From assembly GCF_024199795.1 (NCBI RefSeq), contig NZ_JANADK010000001.1:9228001-9292000 (forward strand): a stretch of DNA of 64,000 nucleotides, read 5' to 3'. Below the pieces are notes generated by a model. That model saw nothing but the letters and a program-made list of their open reading frames with translations, did not search any database and was not told the DNA's origin. The translations under genes and the position numbers were made by a program. Below, piece by piece: positions 44,781 through 54,285 of this stretch (the stretch's first letter is position 1; each line of letters opens with the position of its first letter). This DNA is from Bradyrhizobium sp. CCGB01. Lineage in GTDB: Bacteria; Pseudomonadota; Alphaproteobacteria; Rhizobiales; Xanthobacteraceae.

Positions 44781-46157
44781 ATGTCGATGCAGAATGTGGC
44801 CGCCCCTGCGCTTCAGTTCACCGCGCCCAGGCGCAACGAGCTGACGCACATCCCCGGTGACGAGGGCTGGCCGATCATCGGCAAGACCTTTCAGGTGCTG
44901 GCCGACCCCAAGGGACATATCGAGGCGAACGGCGCCAAATACGGCCCGGTCTACCGCACCCATGTTTTCGGCGAGACCAACGTCGTGCTGCTCGGCCCCG
45001 AGGCCAACGAACTCGTGATGTTCGACCAGCAAAAGCTGTTCTCGTCGACGCACGGCTGGAACAAGGTGCTCGGCCTGCTGTTTCCGCGCGGATTGATGCT
45101 GCTCGATTTCGACGAGCACCGGCTGCATCGCAAGGCGCTGTCGGTCGCGTTCAAGTCCGGGCCGATGAAGTCCTATCTCAGCGATCTCGACCGCGGCATC
45201 GCCGCGCGCGTCGCGCAGTGGAAGGCAAAGCCCGGCGAGATGCAGCTTTATCCGGCGATGAAGCAGCTCACGCTCGACCTTGCCGCGGCGTCCTTCCTCG
45301 GTGCCGATATCGGGCCGGAGGTGGACGAGATCAACCGCGCCTTCGTCGACATGGTCGCGGCCGCCGTCGCCCCGATCCGCCGACCCCTGCCGGGCACCCG
45401 GATGGCGGCCGGCGTGAAGGGGCGCAAGCGCATCGTCGCCTATTTCCGCGAGCAGATCCCGCTGCGGCGCGGCAATCACGGCGGTGACGATCTGTTCTCG
45501 CAGCTCTGCCGCGCCACCCATGAGGACGGCGCGCTGCTCTCCGAGCAGGACATCATCGACCATATGAGCTTCTTGATGATGGCGGCGCACGACACCCTGA
45601 CCTCGTCACTGACGTCCTTCGTCGGCGAGCTCGCCGCGAATCCGGACTGGCAGGACAGGCTGCGCGCGGAGGTTCTCGCGCTCGGCCTCGCCCCGGGCGC
45701 GCCCAGCAGCTTCGACGATCTCGAAAAGATGCCGCTGTCGGAAATGGCGTTCAAGGAAGCGTTGCGGATCAAGCCGCCGGTGCCCTCGATGCCGCGCCGC
45801 GCGATGCGCGACTTCACCTTCAAGGGCTTCACGATTCCCGCCGGCACCGCGGTCGGCGTCAATCCGCTCTACACGCATCACATGAAGGACATCTGGCCGG
45901 AGCCGGATCGCTTCGATCCCTTGCGCTTCACCGAGGAAGCCCAGCGCAACCGGCATCGCTTCGCCTGGGTGCCGTTCGGCGGCGGCGCGCATATGTGCCT
46001 CGGCCTGCACTTCGCCTACATGCAGGCAAAATGCTTCGCGCGGCACTTCCTGCAGAACATCGAGGTGTCGCTGGAGCCGGGCTACAAGCCGGACTGGCAG
46101 ATGTGGCCGATCCCGAAGCCGCGGGATGGGTTGAAGGTGCGGGTGAAGGCGGTTTAG
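44781..46157 (+). CDS. Cytochrome P450
   Basis: 458 aa; GGAG ahead of the ATG. Soluble, with no N-terminal membrane anchor. The heme-thiolate motif is VPFGGGAHMCLGLHFA with Cys406. The I-helix oxygen-binding stretch is MMAAHDTLTSSL (the acid-alcohol pair is Asp-Thr), and the K-helix ExxR is FKEALRIKPP. The HMCLG form and the starting PIIGKTFQVL resemble the CYP120/CYP26/CYP51 side of the family more than typical P450cam forms. No ferredoxin or reductase gene is adjacent. The substrate is unknown but probably hydrophobic. Confidence 0.93.
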   Translation: MSMQNVAAPALQFTAPRRNELTHIPGDEGWPIIGKTFQVLADPKGHIEANGAKYGPVYRTHVFGETNVVLLGPEANELVMFDQQKLFSSTHGWNKVLGLLFPRGLMLLDFDEHRLHRKALSVAFKSGPMKSYLSDLDRGIAARVAQWKAKPGEMQLYPAMKQLTLDLAAASFLGADIGPEVDEINRAFVDMVAAAVAPIRRPLPGTRMAAGVKGRKRIVAYFREQIPLRRGNHGGDDLFSQLCRATHEDGALLSEQDIIDHMSFLMMAAHDTLTSSLTSFVGELAANPDWQDRLRAEVLALGLAPGAPSSFDDLEKMPLSEMAFKEALRIKPPVPSMPRRAMRDFTFKGFTIPAGTAVGVNPLYTHHMKDIWPEPDRFDPLRFTEEAQRNRHRFAWVPFGGGAHMCLGLHFAYMQAKCFARHFLQNIEVSLEPGYKPDWQMWPIPKPRDGLKVRVKAV

Positions 46158-46175
46158 CCGCCGCTCCCGTGGTCC

Positions 46176-46265
46176 CGTAGGGTGGGTTAGCGAAGCGTAA
46201 CCCACCTCTTATGTCACTGCGGAAACCGAAAAGGTGGGTTACGCCTTCGGCTAACCCACCCTACG
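46176..46265. repeat. Palindromic intergenic element, A-type (copy 5)
   Basis: CGTAGGGTGGGTTAGCG at the left and GGCTAACCCACCCTACG at the right. It lies between the convergent P450 and SDR genes. Confidence 0.85.
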
Positions 46266-46282
46266 GCTCCGTCGTTGTGGTC

Positions 46283-47122
46283 CTACGCCCCCTGATCGAA
46301 CGCATTGCGCAAGGCCGCCAGGCCTTGCTGCTGCTGACTCCAGTTGCGGCCGCCGGTCATGGCGCCGTCGATGACGAGGTCGTGGCCGTTGATGAAGCTG
46401 GATTCGTCGCTGGCCAGGAACACCGCGGCCTGGGCGATATCATCAGGGAGGCCCGCGCGCGGGATCGGCTGCGCGGTCTTGTAGACCTCGCGCATCATCG
46501 CCGGCGTCTTCTCCGCCGCATCGGTCGAAAGCCCGAGCGCCTTGCCGAAGATGCCGGTCGCGATCGCGCCGGGTGAGATCGAGTTGACCCGGACATTGGA
46601 CTCGCCGAGCTCCATCGCCACGCATTTGGTGAGATGGATCACCGCCGCCTTGGCCGCGCCATAGACGATCGAGGAGGAGAAACCGGCGAGGCGGCCAGCG
46701 ATGCTGCCATTGTTGATGATGCTGCCAGACCCCTGCTTCTTCATGGCGGGCGCGGCGTGCTTCATGCCGAGCATGACGCTTCGGACCAGCGTCGCCATGG
46801 CCGCGTCGAACCGCTCGACCTCGAGGCCTTCGATGCCGCCGGTCTGCGCCGGGCCGCCGGCATTGTTGAACAGGCAGTCGATCCGGCCGAATTTTTCCAC
46901 CGCGAGCGCGATCAGCGCCTGCATCTGCGCTTCGACCGTCACATCGGTCTGCAGGAAGATGCAATTGGCCCCGAGCTGCTTGGCCAGCGCCTCGCCCTCA
47001 GGTACGCGCCGCCCCGCGATCACAATTTTGGCACCTTCGGCAACGAAGACTTCCGCGGTACGCAGGCCGATCCCGCTCGTCGTGCCTGTAATCACCGCAA
47101 CCTTGCTGTCCAGCCTGCCCAT
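46283..47122 (-). CDS. Short-chain dehydrogenase/reductase
   Basis: 279 aa from the ATG at 47122 with AGGGA upstream. Classical SDR: cofactor motif TGTTSGIG, NNAGGPAQTG, catalytic Ser in IINNGSIAGRLAG, Tyr-x3-Lys in IVYGAAKAAVIHLTK. IAGRR at about 35 suggests some NADP preference, since a basic pair follows the second strand. The C-terminal SSFINGHDLVIDGAMTGGRN is standard. It converges with the P450 gene, so it is not in the same operon, though it may oxidise an alcohol formed by it. Confidence 0.92.
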   Translation of the reverse strand: MGRLDSKVAVITGTTSGIGLRTAEVFVAEGAKIVIAGRRVPEGEALAKQLGANCIFLQTDVTVEAQMQALIALAVEKFGRIDCLFNNAGGPAQTGGIEGLEVERFDAAMATLVRSVMLGMKHAAPAMKKQGSGSIINNGSIAGRLAGFSSSIVYGAAKAAVIHLTKCVAMELGESNVRVNSISPGAIATGIFGKALGLSTDAAEKTPAMMREVYKTAQPIPRAGLPDDIAQAAVFLASDESSFINGHDLVIDGAMTGGRNWSQQQQGLAALRNAFDQGA

Positions 47123-47301
47123 GGAATGTCCCTGTTTTCGAATGATTTGATGCCAAATGGCGGACACCGGTCGATGACGGCGCCGCGACGCTCACTATTC
47201 CCGCCGGCCCGTGACAAGGCAAGCTTTGCTTGTGCATGCGACATGCGTAACATTCTCGTTCCTCTCTCGATTTTCGAACGCATAGCGCAACCGGGCCGGG
47301 C

Positions 47302-48267
47302 ATGGAGAAGCTGATCGACGAATTCCGCAAGGGCTGGCAGGGCGAGGCACCACCATCGCTCGTTCTCAGCCTCGCCTTCGCGGTCGCCTGCCTGCTGGTT
47401 GCGACGCTGGCGCGCTGGGGCCTCGCGCATGTGCGGCCCGACGTCTACTTCACCCCGTATTTCCCGGCCGTGTTCTTTGCCGCCGCATTCGGCGGCTTGC
47501 GCATCGGCATCATCACGGCGCTGGTCGGCGGCGTGCTCGGCGTCGTCGTCAATTTCGGCGACGCTTTTGCCGATCGCGCCAGGTTCACCTTGCTGACCCT
47601 TTATTGGGGCGTCTCCGCACTCACCATCTGGGGCGTCGAGCATTATCGCACGATGCTGGTGGAGCAGCGCCGGATCTCCAGGCGCCTGATCGAGGAAGAA
47701 GAGTATCGCAAGCTGCTGGTCGACGAGCTCCAGCACCGGCTGAAGAACAAGCTGTCGACGGCGCACGCGGTCCTGCACCAGGTGCTGCACGACCAGCCGC
47801 AGGTCTGGGCCCGGATCGATCCGCGGCTACGGTCGCTGGCCGCGACCGACGATCTGATCTCGCGGATCGACAAGGGGGGCTGCGACATCCGCGATCTCCT
47901 GATCGCTGAGCTCGGACCTTACGGCCATGTCCGCTTCACGCTCAACGGCGACCAGCTGTTCCTGCCGCCGAAGCTCGCGGTCACGCTATCGCTGATGTTT
48001 CACGAGCTCGCCACCAACGCGGGCAAATATGGTGCCTTCTCCGCGCCGCGCGGCTTGTTGCAGGTGTCATGGACCGTCAGCGGCGACCGCCTGACCGTGA
48101 CCTGGGATGAAACCGAGGGCCCGAGCATCGATAAGGTCTCGGAGCCGGGCTTCGGCACAAAGCTGCTGAAGTCGGCGCTGTCGGCTTTCGACGGCAAGTC
48201 CGAGGTCTCGTATCTCAAGACCGGCCTGCATTGCATCATGCAATGCCGCATCCCGGAGAACGGCTAG
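47302..48267 (+). CDS. Membrane HWE-family sensor histidine kinase
   Basis: 321 aa. The N-terminal third has four TM helices of the DUF4118 (KdpD-like) type: LSLAFAVACLLVATLARWGL, YFPAVFFAAAFGGLRIGIIT, then FTLLTLYWGVSALTIWGVEH. The phosphoacceptor is His145 in LVDELQHRLKNKLS. The ATP domain has HELATNAGKYGAFS and the VTWDE signature plus GFGTKLLKSAL. HWE kinases are common in rhizobia and often act in general stress or light signalling. No response regulator gene is adjacent, so its partner is elsewhere. Confidence 0.92.
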   Translation: MEKLIDEFRKGWQGEAPPSLVLSLAFAVACLLVATLARWGLAHVRPDVYFTPYFPAVFFAAAFGGLRIGIITALVGGVLGVVVNFGDAFADRARFTLLTLYWGVSALTIWGVEHYRTMLVEQRRISRRLIEEEEYRKLLVDELQHRLKNKLSTAHAVLHQVLHDQPQVWARIDPRLRSLAATDDLISRIDKGGCDIRDLLIAELGPYGHVRFTLNGDQLFLPPKLAVTLSLMFHELATNAGKYGAFSAPRGLLQVSWTVSGDRLTVTWDETEGPSIDKVSEPGFGTKLLKSALSAFDGKSEVSYLKTGLHCIMQCRIPENG

Positions 48268-48276
48268 ACTCGAAAC

Positions 48277-48303
48277 AAGCGAAAGCGAACGTGAGCTTCG
48301 CTT
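48277..48303 (+). terminator. Weak hairpin after the HWE kinase gene
   Basis: AAGCGAA (48277-48283) pairs with TTCGCTT (48297-48303), 10 bp beyond the stop codon. There is no T-run, so it is only a candidate. Confidence 0.3.
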
Positions 48304-48464
48304 GGAGTTTCGCAGGTGCCGTTGACGCTCTGTTAATGACGATGGGTCGCACGCGTCGCATCGCCGCAAAACACCCCCGTATTTCTGCGGACCCCTTAAC
48401 CAAACCTAAGAGGGAACCACGCAAGATCGCGCCCATTGCAAAGGCGCGCTGAACAACAAGATTC

Positions 48465-50210
48465 ATGACTTCTATGAACGACAACACATATAACGGCGCG
48501 AGCGATGCCGAACTCGGATTTCTCAAGGAAATCGTTAGAATGCTGCCTGCCGGCCTGACCGTGCAGGACGCGCAAGGCAAGCTTCTCCTGGTTAACGATG
48601 TCGCGGCCGCCCAGCTCGGCATGGACGGCAGCCGTCCGTCACCCGATCTCGCGCAGCGCCGCGAAGCTTGCGAGCGAGCGCTGAGAGCCGGACAGCCTGT
48701 CACCACCGAGGAAGCGCTCCACGACGGGGCCGCACGCCAGGTGCTGCTGACCACCCATCGCCCTGTCAGCCTCGCCGGACGCGAGCTGCTGATCTCGGCT
48801 TCCTCCGACATCACCGAGCAGAAGAACTTCGAGGACCAGCTGTTCCGCTCGGCCTATTTCGACGAGCTGACCGGCCTGCCCTCGCGGCGCGTGATCGAGC
48901 ACCGCGCCAACAGCCTGCTCGCGCAGGGCGGCGCCGGCGAACGCTTCGCGCTGGCCTTTCTCGACGTCGACAATTTCAAGCACATCAACGACTATTACGG
49001 CCACGCCGTCGGCGATGCGCTGCTGGTCGAGCTGTCGAAACGGCTCGGGCGGGACTTGCGCGATTCCGACATGCTCTCGCGCATCTCCGGCGACGAATTC
49101 CTGCTGCTGCTCTCGCCGATCCAGAGCCAGGAGGAAGTCGCCGAGTTCATGCAATCGACGCTGGAGCGGCTGACCGCACCGTTCTTCATCGACAATTCGG
49201 AGCTGTTCGCTTCCACCTCCGTCGGCGTCAGCCTCTATCCCGACCACGGTCGCAGCTTCGAGATGCTGCGCCAGAACGCCGACATCGCGATGTACCGCAT
49301 CAAGAACGCCGGCAAGGGATCGGCGGCCTTCTTCGATTCCAGCATGGAGCGCGAGGCGCTGGCGCGGATGAAGATCGAGCAGTCGCTGCGGCTCGCCATC
49401 CTCGAAAAGCGCTTCTGTTGCGCGTTCCAGTCCAAGGTCGACATCCGCACCCAGGCCGTGAAGGGCATCGAGGCACTGGTGCGGCTGCGCGACGACGAGG
49501 GCGTGATCCAGGCACCCGGCTCGTTCATCAACCTCGCCAGCGAGCTCGGGCTGATCGACGAGCTGACCCATCTCGTGCTGGCCGAGATCGTCAAGTCGAT
49601 CGACCTGATCAACGACACCTTCGGCGCGGAAGCGACCATCAGCATCAACGTCGCGGCCAAGCAGGCCGGCAATCCCGAATTCATGCGCAGCTTTGCGCAG
49701 GCGCTGGACGACACCGGCTTTCCCCAGCGCTTCATGATCGAGGTGACGGAAGACGCCTTCGTCGCCAAAAACGATTTCCAGGCCGAGATCCTGCCGATGT
49801 TCCGCAAGCTCGGCGTCGGCATCTCGATCGACGATTTCGGCACCGGCTATTCCTCACTCTCGGCACTCGCCGACATCACCGCCGACGAGATCAAGATCGA
49901 TCGCTCCTTCATCACCGACATCCATAAGCGCCCGCGCAGCCAGGGCATCCTGCGCGCGATCGAATCCTTGAGCGAAGCGCTCGGCATGACCGTGATCGCC
50001 GAAGGCCTCGAATCCTACGAGGAGCTGGCCTATCTCCAGGCCGCGACCAAGATCCGCTACGCGCAGGGCTATTATTTCGCCCGGCCGATCTTCCTGGAGG
50101 AGCTCAAGCTCGCAACCCCCGTCTCCAGCGAATCCCGCCCCGGCGTGTCCAACCGCCCGATGCAGCAGAACCGCCAGGGCTATTCGCGCGCGAGCGGGTA
50201 TCGGCGGTAG
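48465..50210 (+). CDS. PAS-GGDEF-EAL cyclic-di-GMP protein with SGDEF active-site variant
   Basis: 581 aa, no TM helix. A PAS domain (about 18-115) precedes the GGDEF domain, whose active site is SGDEF at 208 with an intact inhibitory site RDSD five residues before. The EAL domain looks catalytically complete: Glu336 (GIEALVRL), INVAAKQAG, IEVTEDAF, DDFGTGYSS, EIKIDRSF, VIAEGLES. It is therefore more likely a phosphodiesterase than a cyclase, although SGDEF proteins are not always inactive. The C-terminal tail is Arg/Gln/Ser-rich. Its ligand for PAS is unknown. Confidence 0.92.
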   Translation: MTSMNDNTYNGASDAELGFLKEIVRMLPAGLTVQDAQGKLLLVNDVAAAQLGMDGSRPSPDLAQRREACERALRAGQPVTTEEALHDGAARQVLLTTHRPVSLAGRELLISASSDITEQKNFEDQLFRSAYFDELTGLPSRRVIEHRANSLLAQGGAGERFALAFLDVDNFKHINDYYGHAVGDALLVELSKRLGRDLRDSDMLSRISGDEFLLLLSPIQSQEEVAEFMQSTLERLTAPFFIDNSELFASTSVGVSLYPDHGRSFEMLRQNADIAMYRIKNAGKGSAAFFDSSMEREALARMKIEQSLRLAILEKRFCCAFQSKVDIRTQAVKGIEALVRLRDDEGVIQAPGSFINLASELGLIDELTHLVLAEIVKSIDLINDTFGAEATISINVAAKQAGNPEFMRSFAQALDDTGFPQRFMIEVTEDAFVAKNDFQAEILPMFRKLGVGISIDDFGTGYSSLSALADITADEIKIDRSFITDIHKRPRSQGILRAIESLSEALGMTVIAEGLESYEELAYLQAATKIRYAQGYYFARPIFLEELKLATPVSSESRPGVSNRPMQQNRQGYSRASGYRR

Positions 50211-50237
50211 GTCAACAGCGGCGCCGCACATATCGCT

Positions 50238-50386
50238 GTCGTCCCGGGGCGCGAAGCGAACCCGGGACCCATAACCACAGGGAGAAGTTGCTGCACGCAG
50301 CTCCCACTCCGAGTCTTCGCCAAACCCCTCCCTGGGGGTATGGGTCCCGGATCTGCGCTCACTGCGTTCGCTTGTCCGGGACGACG
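50238..50386. repeat. Palindromic intergenic element, B-type (copy 4)
   Basis: GTCGTCCCGGGGCGCGAAGC at the left, GCTTGTCCGGGACGAC at the right, mirrored ACCCATAACCACAGGGAG and CTCCCTGGGGGTATGGGT inside. The gap 50211-50492 holds nothing else recognised. Confidence 0.85.
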
Positions 50387-50492
50387 ACCGAGAGTGGAGC
50401 GCGGACAAGCGCGTTAACCTCGCCGCGTCGATTCCCCTTTGAAATTACTGCGCTTTTGGTAAGAAACAGGCGGACCTCCCCCGGGGTATGTC

Positions 50493-51935
<1,443 letters not shown>

Positions 51936-52017
51936 CTTTCGAGACGGCACGTGTCCGGAGTCTCGGATTCCTGACAGCGCGATGCCGGCGTCCGGCTGTG
52001 CCATTCGCGGATTATCT

Positions 52018-52050
52018 GCCGCATTTTCAGCCATTCCGACGCAATGCGGC
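52018..52050. promoter_or_regulatory. Inverted repeat just upstream of the sigma-54 promoter
   Basis: GCCGCATT (52018-52025) and AATGCGGC (52043-52050) mirror each other perfectly across 17 bp, and the right arm ends 3 bp before the -24 element. It is a candidate regulator-binding site, although activators usually bind further upstream. Confidence 0.4.
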
Positions 52051-52053
52051 AAC

Positions 52054-52069
52054 TGGCGCAGAGCTTGCT
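52054..52069 (+). promoter_or_regulatory. Candidate sigma-54 (-24/-12) promoter
   Basis: TGGCGCAGAGCTTGCT matches the consensus TGGCAC-N5-TTGCW at all but one position, with the invariant GG and GC exactly 10 bp apart. The predicted transcription start is near 52081, giving a leader of about 190 nt before the binding-protein gene. Confidence 0.6.
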
Positions 52070-52216
52070 CTGGGCCGGCTTGAGGAAACGCATGGGCTGG
52101 TGCGAGACGTGGCATCACGCGGCTTCGCCGACGCGAACGCCGCGGTCGCGGTACGCGCGTCAAGAGACTGTCACATGCGCCTCACGCAAGCTCCGCCTGA
52201 AGGTGGAATTGCAATG

Positions 52217-52234
52217 TTTGCACAGCTGTGCAAA
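52217..52234. promoter_or_regulatory. Perfect 18-bp palindrome in the importer leader
   Basis: TTTGCACAGCTGTGCAAA is an uninterrupted palindrome ending 38 bp before the GTG start. It is unlike the NtrC or NifA sites in spacing. It may be an operator for a repressor or a second promoter control. Confidence 0.5.
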
Positions 52235-52272
52235 TCGCTGTGGCCAAGACAGTTCATCAAGGAGGAACCATC

Positions 52273-53457
52273 GTGCGTCGATCGCTCATTCTCACAGCAG
52301 CCATCCTCGGCCTGGCGGCGAGTACCTCCGCGCAAGCCGACGACCTCAAGGTCGCATTGATCTACGGCAAGACCGGCCCGCTTGAGGCTTACGCCAAGCA
52401 GACCGAGACCGGCCTGCAAATGGGTTTCGAATACGCCACCAAGGGCACCATGACGCTCGACGGTCGCAAGATCGTCGTCATCACCAAGGACGACCAGGGC
52501 AAGCCGGACCTTTCGAAGGCGGCGCTGGCCGAAGCCTATCAGGACGACAAGGCGGACATCGCGATCGGCACGACCTCGTCGGCAGCAGCCCTCGCCATTC
52601 TCCCCGTCGCCGAGGAGAACAAGAAGATCCTGATCGTCGAGCCCGCGGTCGCGGACCAGATTACCGGCGAGAAATGGAATCGCTACATCTTCCGCACCGG
52701 GCGCAATTCGTCGCAGGACGCGATCTCGAACGCGGTCGCGATCGGCAAGCAGGGCGTCACCGTTGCGACGCTGGCGCAGGACTACGCCTTCGGCCGCGAC
52801 GGCGTCGCCGCCTTCAAGGAGGCGCTCGCCAAGACCGGCGCGACGCTCGCCGCGGAAGAATATGCTCCGACCAACACCACCGACTTCACCGCGGTCGGCC
52901 AGCGCCTGTTCGATGCGCTGAAGGACAAGCCCGGCCGCAAGGTGATCTGGGTGATCTGGGCCGGCGCCGGCAATCCGCTGGCCAAGCTCCAGGATATGGA
53001 TCCGAAGCGCTACGGCATCGAGCTGTCGACCGGCGGCAACATCCTGCCGGCGCTCGCCGCCTATAAGAGCCTGCCGGGCATGGAAGGCGCGACCTATTAT
53101 TTCTATGAGATCCCGAAGAACCCGGTGAACGACTGGTTCGTCGCCGAGCACCAGAAGCGCTTCAACGCGCCGCCGGACTTCTTCACCGCGGGCGGTTTCG
53201 CCGCCGCGATGTCCGTCGTCGCCGCCGTCACCAAGGCGAAGTCGACCGACACCGAGAAGCTGATCACGGCGATGGAAGGCCTGGAGTTCGACACGCCGAA
53301 GGGCAAGATGGTGTTCCGCAAGGAGGACCATCAGGCGCTCCAGAGCATGTATCACTTCAAGGTCAAGGTCGATCCGAACGTCGCCTGGGCCGTGCTCGAG
53401 CCGGTGCGCGAGCTGAAGATCGAGGACATGGACGTTCCGGTCCGCAACAAGCGCTGA
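52273..53457 (+). CDS. Branched-chain-type ABC substrate-binding protein of a complete importer
   Basis: 394 aa from a GTG at 52273 with AAGGAGG 7 bp upstream. Signal peptide MRRSLILTAAILGLAASTSA, cleavage near AQA-DDLKV. A type I periplasmic fold: KVALIYGKTGPLEAYAKQTE, GLQMGFEYATKGTMTLDGRK, IGTTSSAAALAILPVAEEN, YAFGRDGVAAFKEALAKTGA. It is clearly a different subgroup from the tandem proteins at 19.6-22.3 kb. It heads a five-gene operon encoding all parts of the transporter. The substrate is unknown; aromatic acids, amides and amino acids are used by relatives. Confidence 0.93.
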   Translation: MRRSLILTAAILGLAASTSAQADDLKVALIYGKTGPLEAYAKQTETGLQMGFEYATKGTMTLDGRKIVVITKDDQGKPDLSKAALAEAYQDDKADIAIGTTSSAAALAILPVAEENKKILIVEPAVADQITGEKWNRYIFRTGRNSSQDAISNAVAIGKQGVTVATLAQDYAFGRDGVAAFKEALAKTGATLAAEEYAPTNTTDFTAVGQRLFDALKDKPGRKVIWVIWAGAGNPLAKLQDMDPKRYGIELSTGGNILPALAAYKSLPGMEGATYYFYEIPKNPVNDWFVAEHQKRFNAPPDFFTAGGFAAAMSVVAAVTKAKSTDTEKLITAMEGLEFDTPKGKMVFRKEDHQALQSMYHFKVKVDPNVAWAVLEPVRELKIEDMDVPVRNKR

Positions 53458-53520
53458 TATCAAATCTCCTCTCCCCGCAGGCGCGGGGAGAGGATCCCTC
53501 CATCTTCCAGAGTTATCCTG

Positions 53521-54285
53521 ATGGCCCTGACGTTAGAGACCCGCGACCTCACCATCCGCTTCGGCGGTCATGTCGCGGTCAACAACGTCACCTGCAGCTT
53601 TCGCCCGGGCGAGCTCACCGCCATCGTCGGTCCGAACGGCGCCGGCAAGACCACCTATTTCAACCTGATCTCGGGCCAGCTGCGCGCCTCACACGGCAGC
53701 ATCCTGTTCGACGGCGCCGACATCACCCAGCATTCCGCGCCGATGCGCACCCGCGCCGGCCTCGGCCGCGCCTTCCAGCTCACCAACCTCTTTCCGAACC
53801 TCACCGTGGAAGAGAACGTCCGCCTCGCGGTGCAGGCCGCCAGCGGCACCCATTACGACATGCTCCGGCCCTGGATGGTTCGCCGCGATCTGATCGCCCG
53901 GGCCGATGCCATCCTCGACCAGGTCGCACTCGGCAATCGCCGCGGCGTCGCCGCGACTGCGCTGTCGCATGGCGACCAGCGCAAGCTCGAGGTCGCGCTG
54001 ATGATCGCACTCGAACCCAAAGTGTTCATGTTCGACGAGCCGACCGCGGGCATGAGCATCGACGAGGTGCCGGTCGTGCTGAACCTGATCGCGCAGCTCA
54101 AGCAGGACAAGAGCAAGATTATCCTCCTGGTCGAGCACAAGATGGACGTGGTGCGCTCGCTCGCCGACCGCATCATCGTGCTGCATAACGGACAGCTTGT
54201 TGCCGATGGTCCGCCGGCCGAAGTGATCGCCTCGCCGATCGTGCAGGAAGCCTATCTCGGCGTCGCACCGAAGAGCGCCGCATGA
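53521..54285 (+). CDS. ABC importer ATP-binding protein (LivG type)
   Basis: 254 aa. Walker A GPNGAGKTT, Q-loop region GLGRAFQLTNLFPNLTVEEN (the LivG form), signature LSHGDQRKLEVALMIAL, Walker B VFMFDEPTAGMSIDE and switch His VEHKMDVV. LSHG instead of LSGG is normal in this group. It ends with an ATGA overlap into the LivF-type gene, so the two are translationally coupled. Both ATPases energise the LivHM channel encoded downstream. Confidence 0.95.
   Translation: MALTLETRDLTIRFGGHVAVNNVTCSFRPGELTAIVGPNGAGKTTYFNLISGQLRASHGSILFDGADITQHSAPMRTRAGLGRAFQLTNLFPNLTVEENVRLAVQAASGTHYDMLRPWMVRRDLIARADAILDQVALGNRRGVAATALSHGDQRKLEVALMIALEPKVFMFDEPTAGMSIDEVPVVLNLIAQLKQDKSKIILLVEHKMDVVRSLADRIIVLHNGQLVADGPPAEVIASPIVQEAYLGVAPKSAA

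Larger units (their letters stand above)
51936..52272 (+). other. Regulatory gap upstream of the importer operon
   Basis: 337 bp without a gene. It contains a GCCGG-CGT-CCGGC dyad (51984-51996), the inverted repeat at 52018-52050, the sigma-54 promoter at 52054-52069, the 18-bp palindrome at 52217-52234 and the strong SD at 52259-52265. Confidence 0.6.

Noticed and set aside
9486..50386. CRISPR array from the repeated palindromes
   Set aside because: The copies are dispersed over 40 kb singly, vary in length and have no regular spacers or cas genes.
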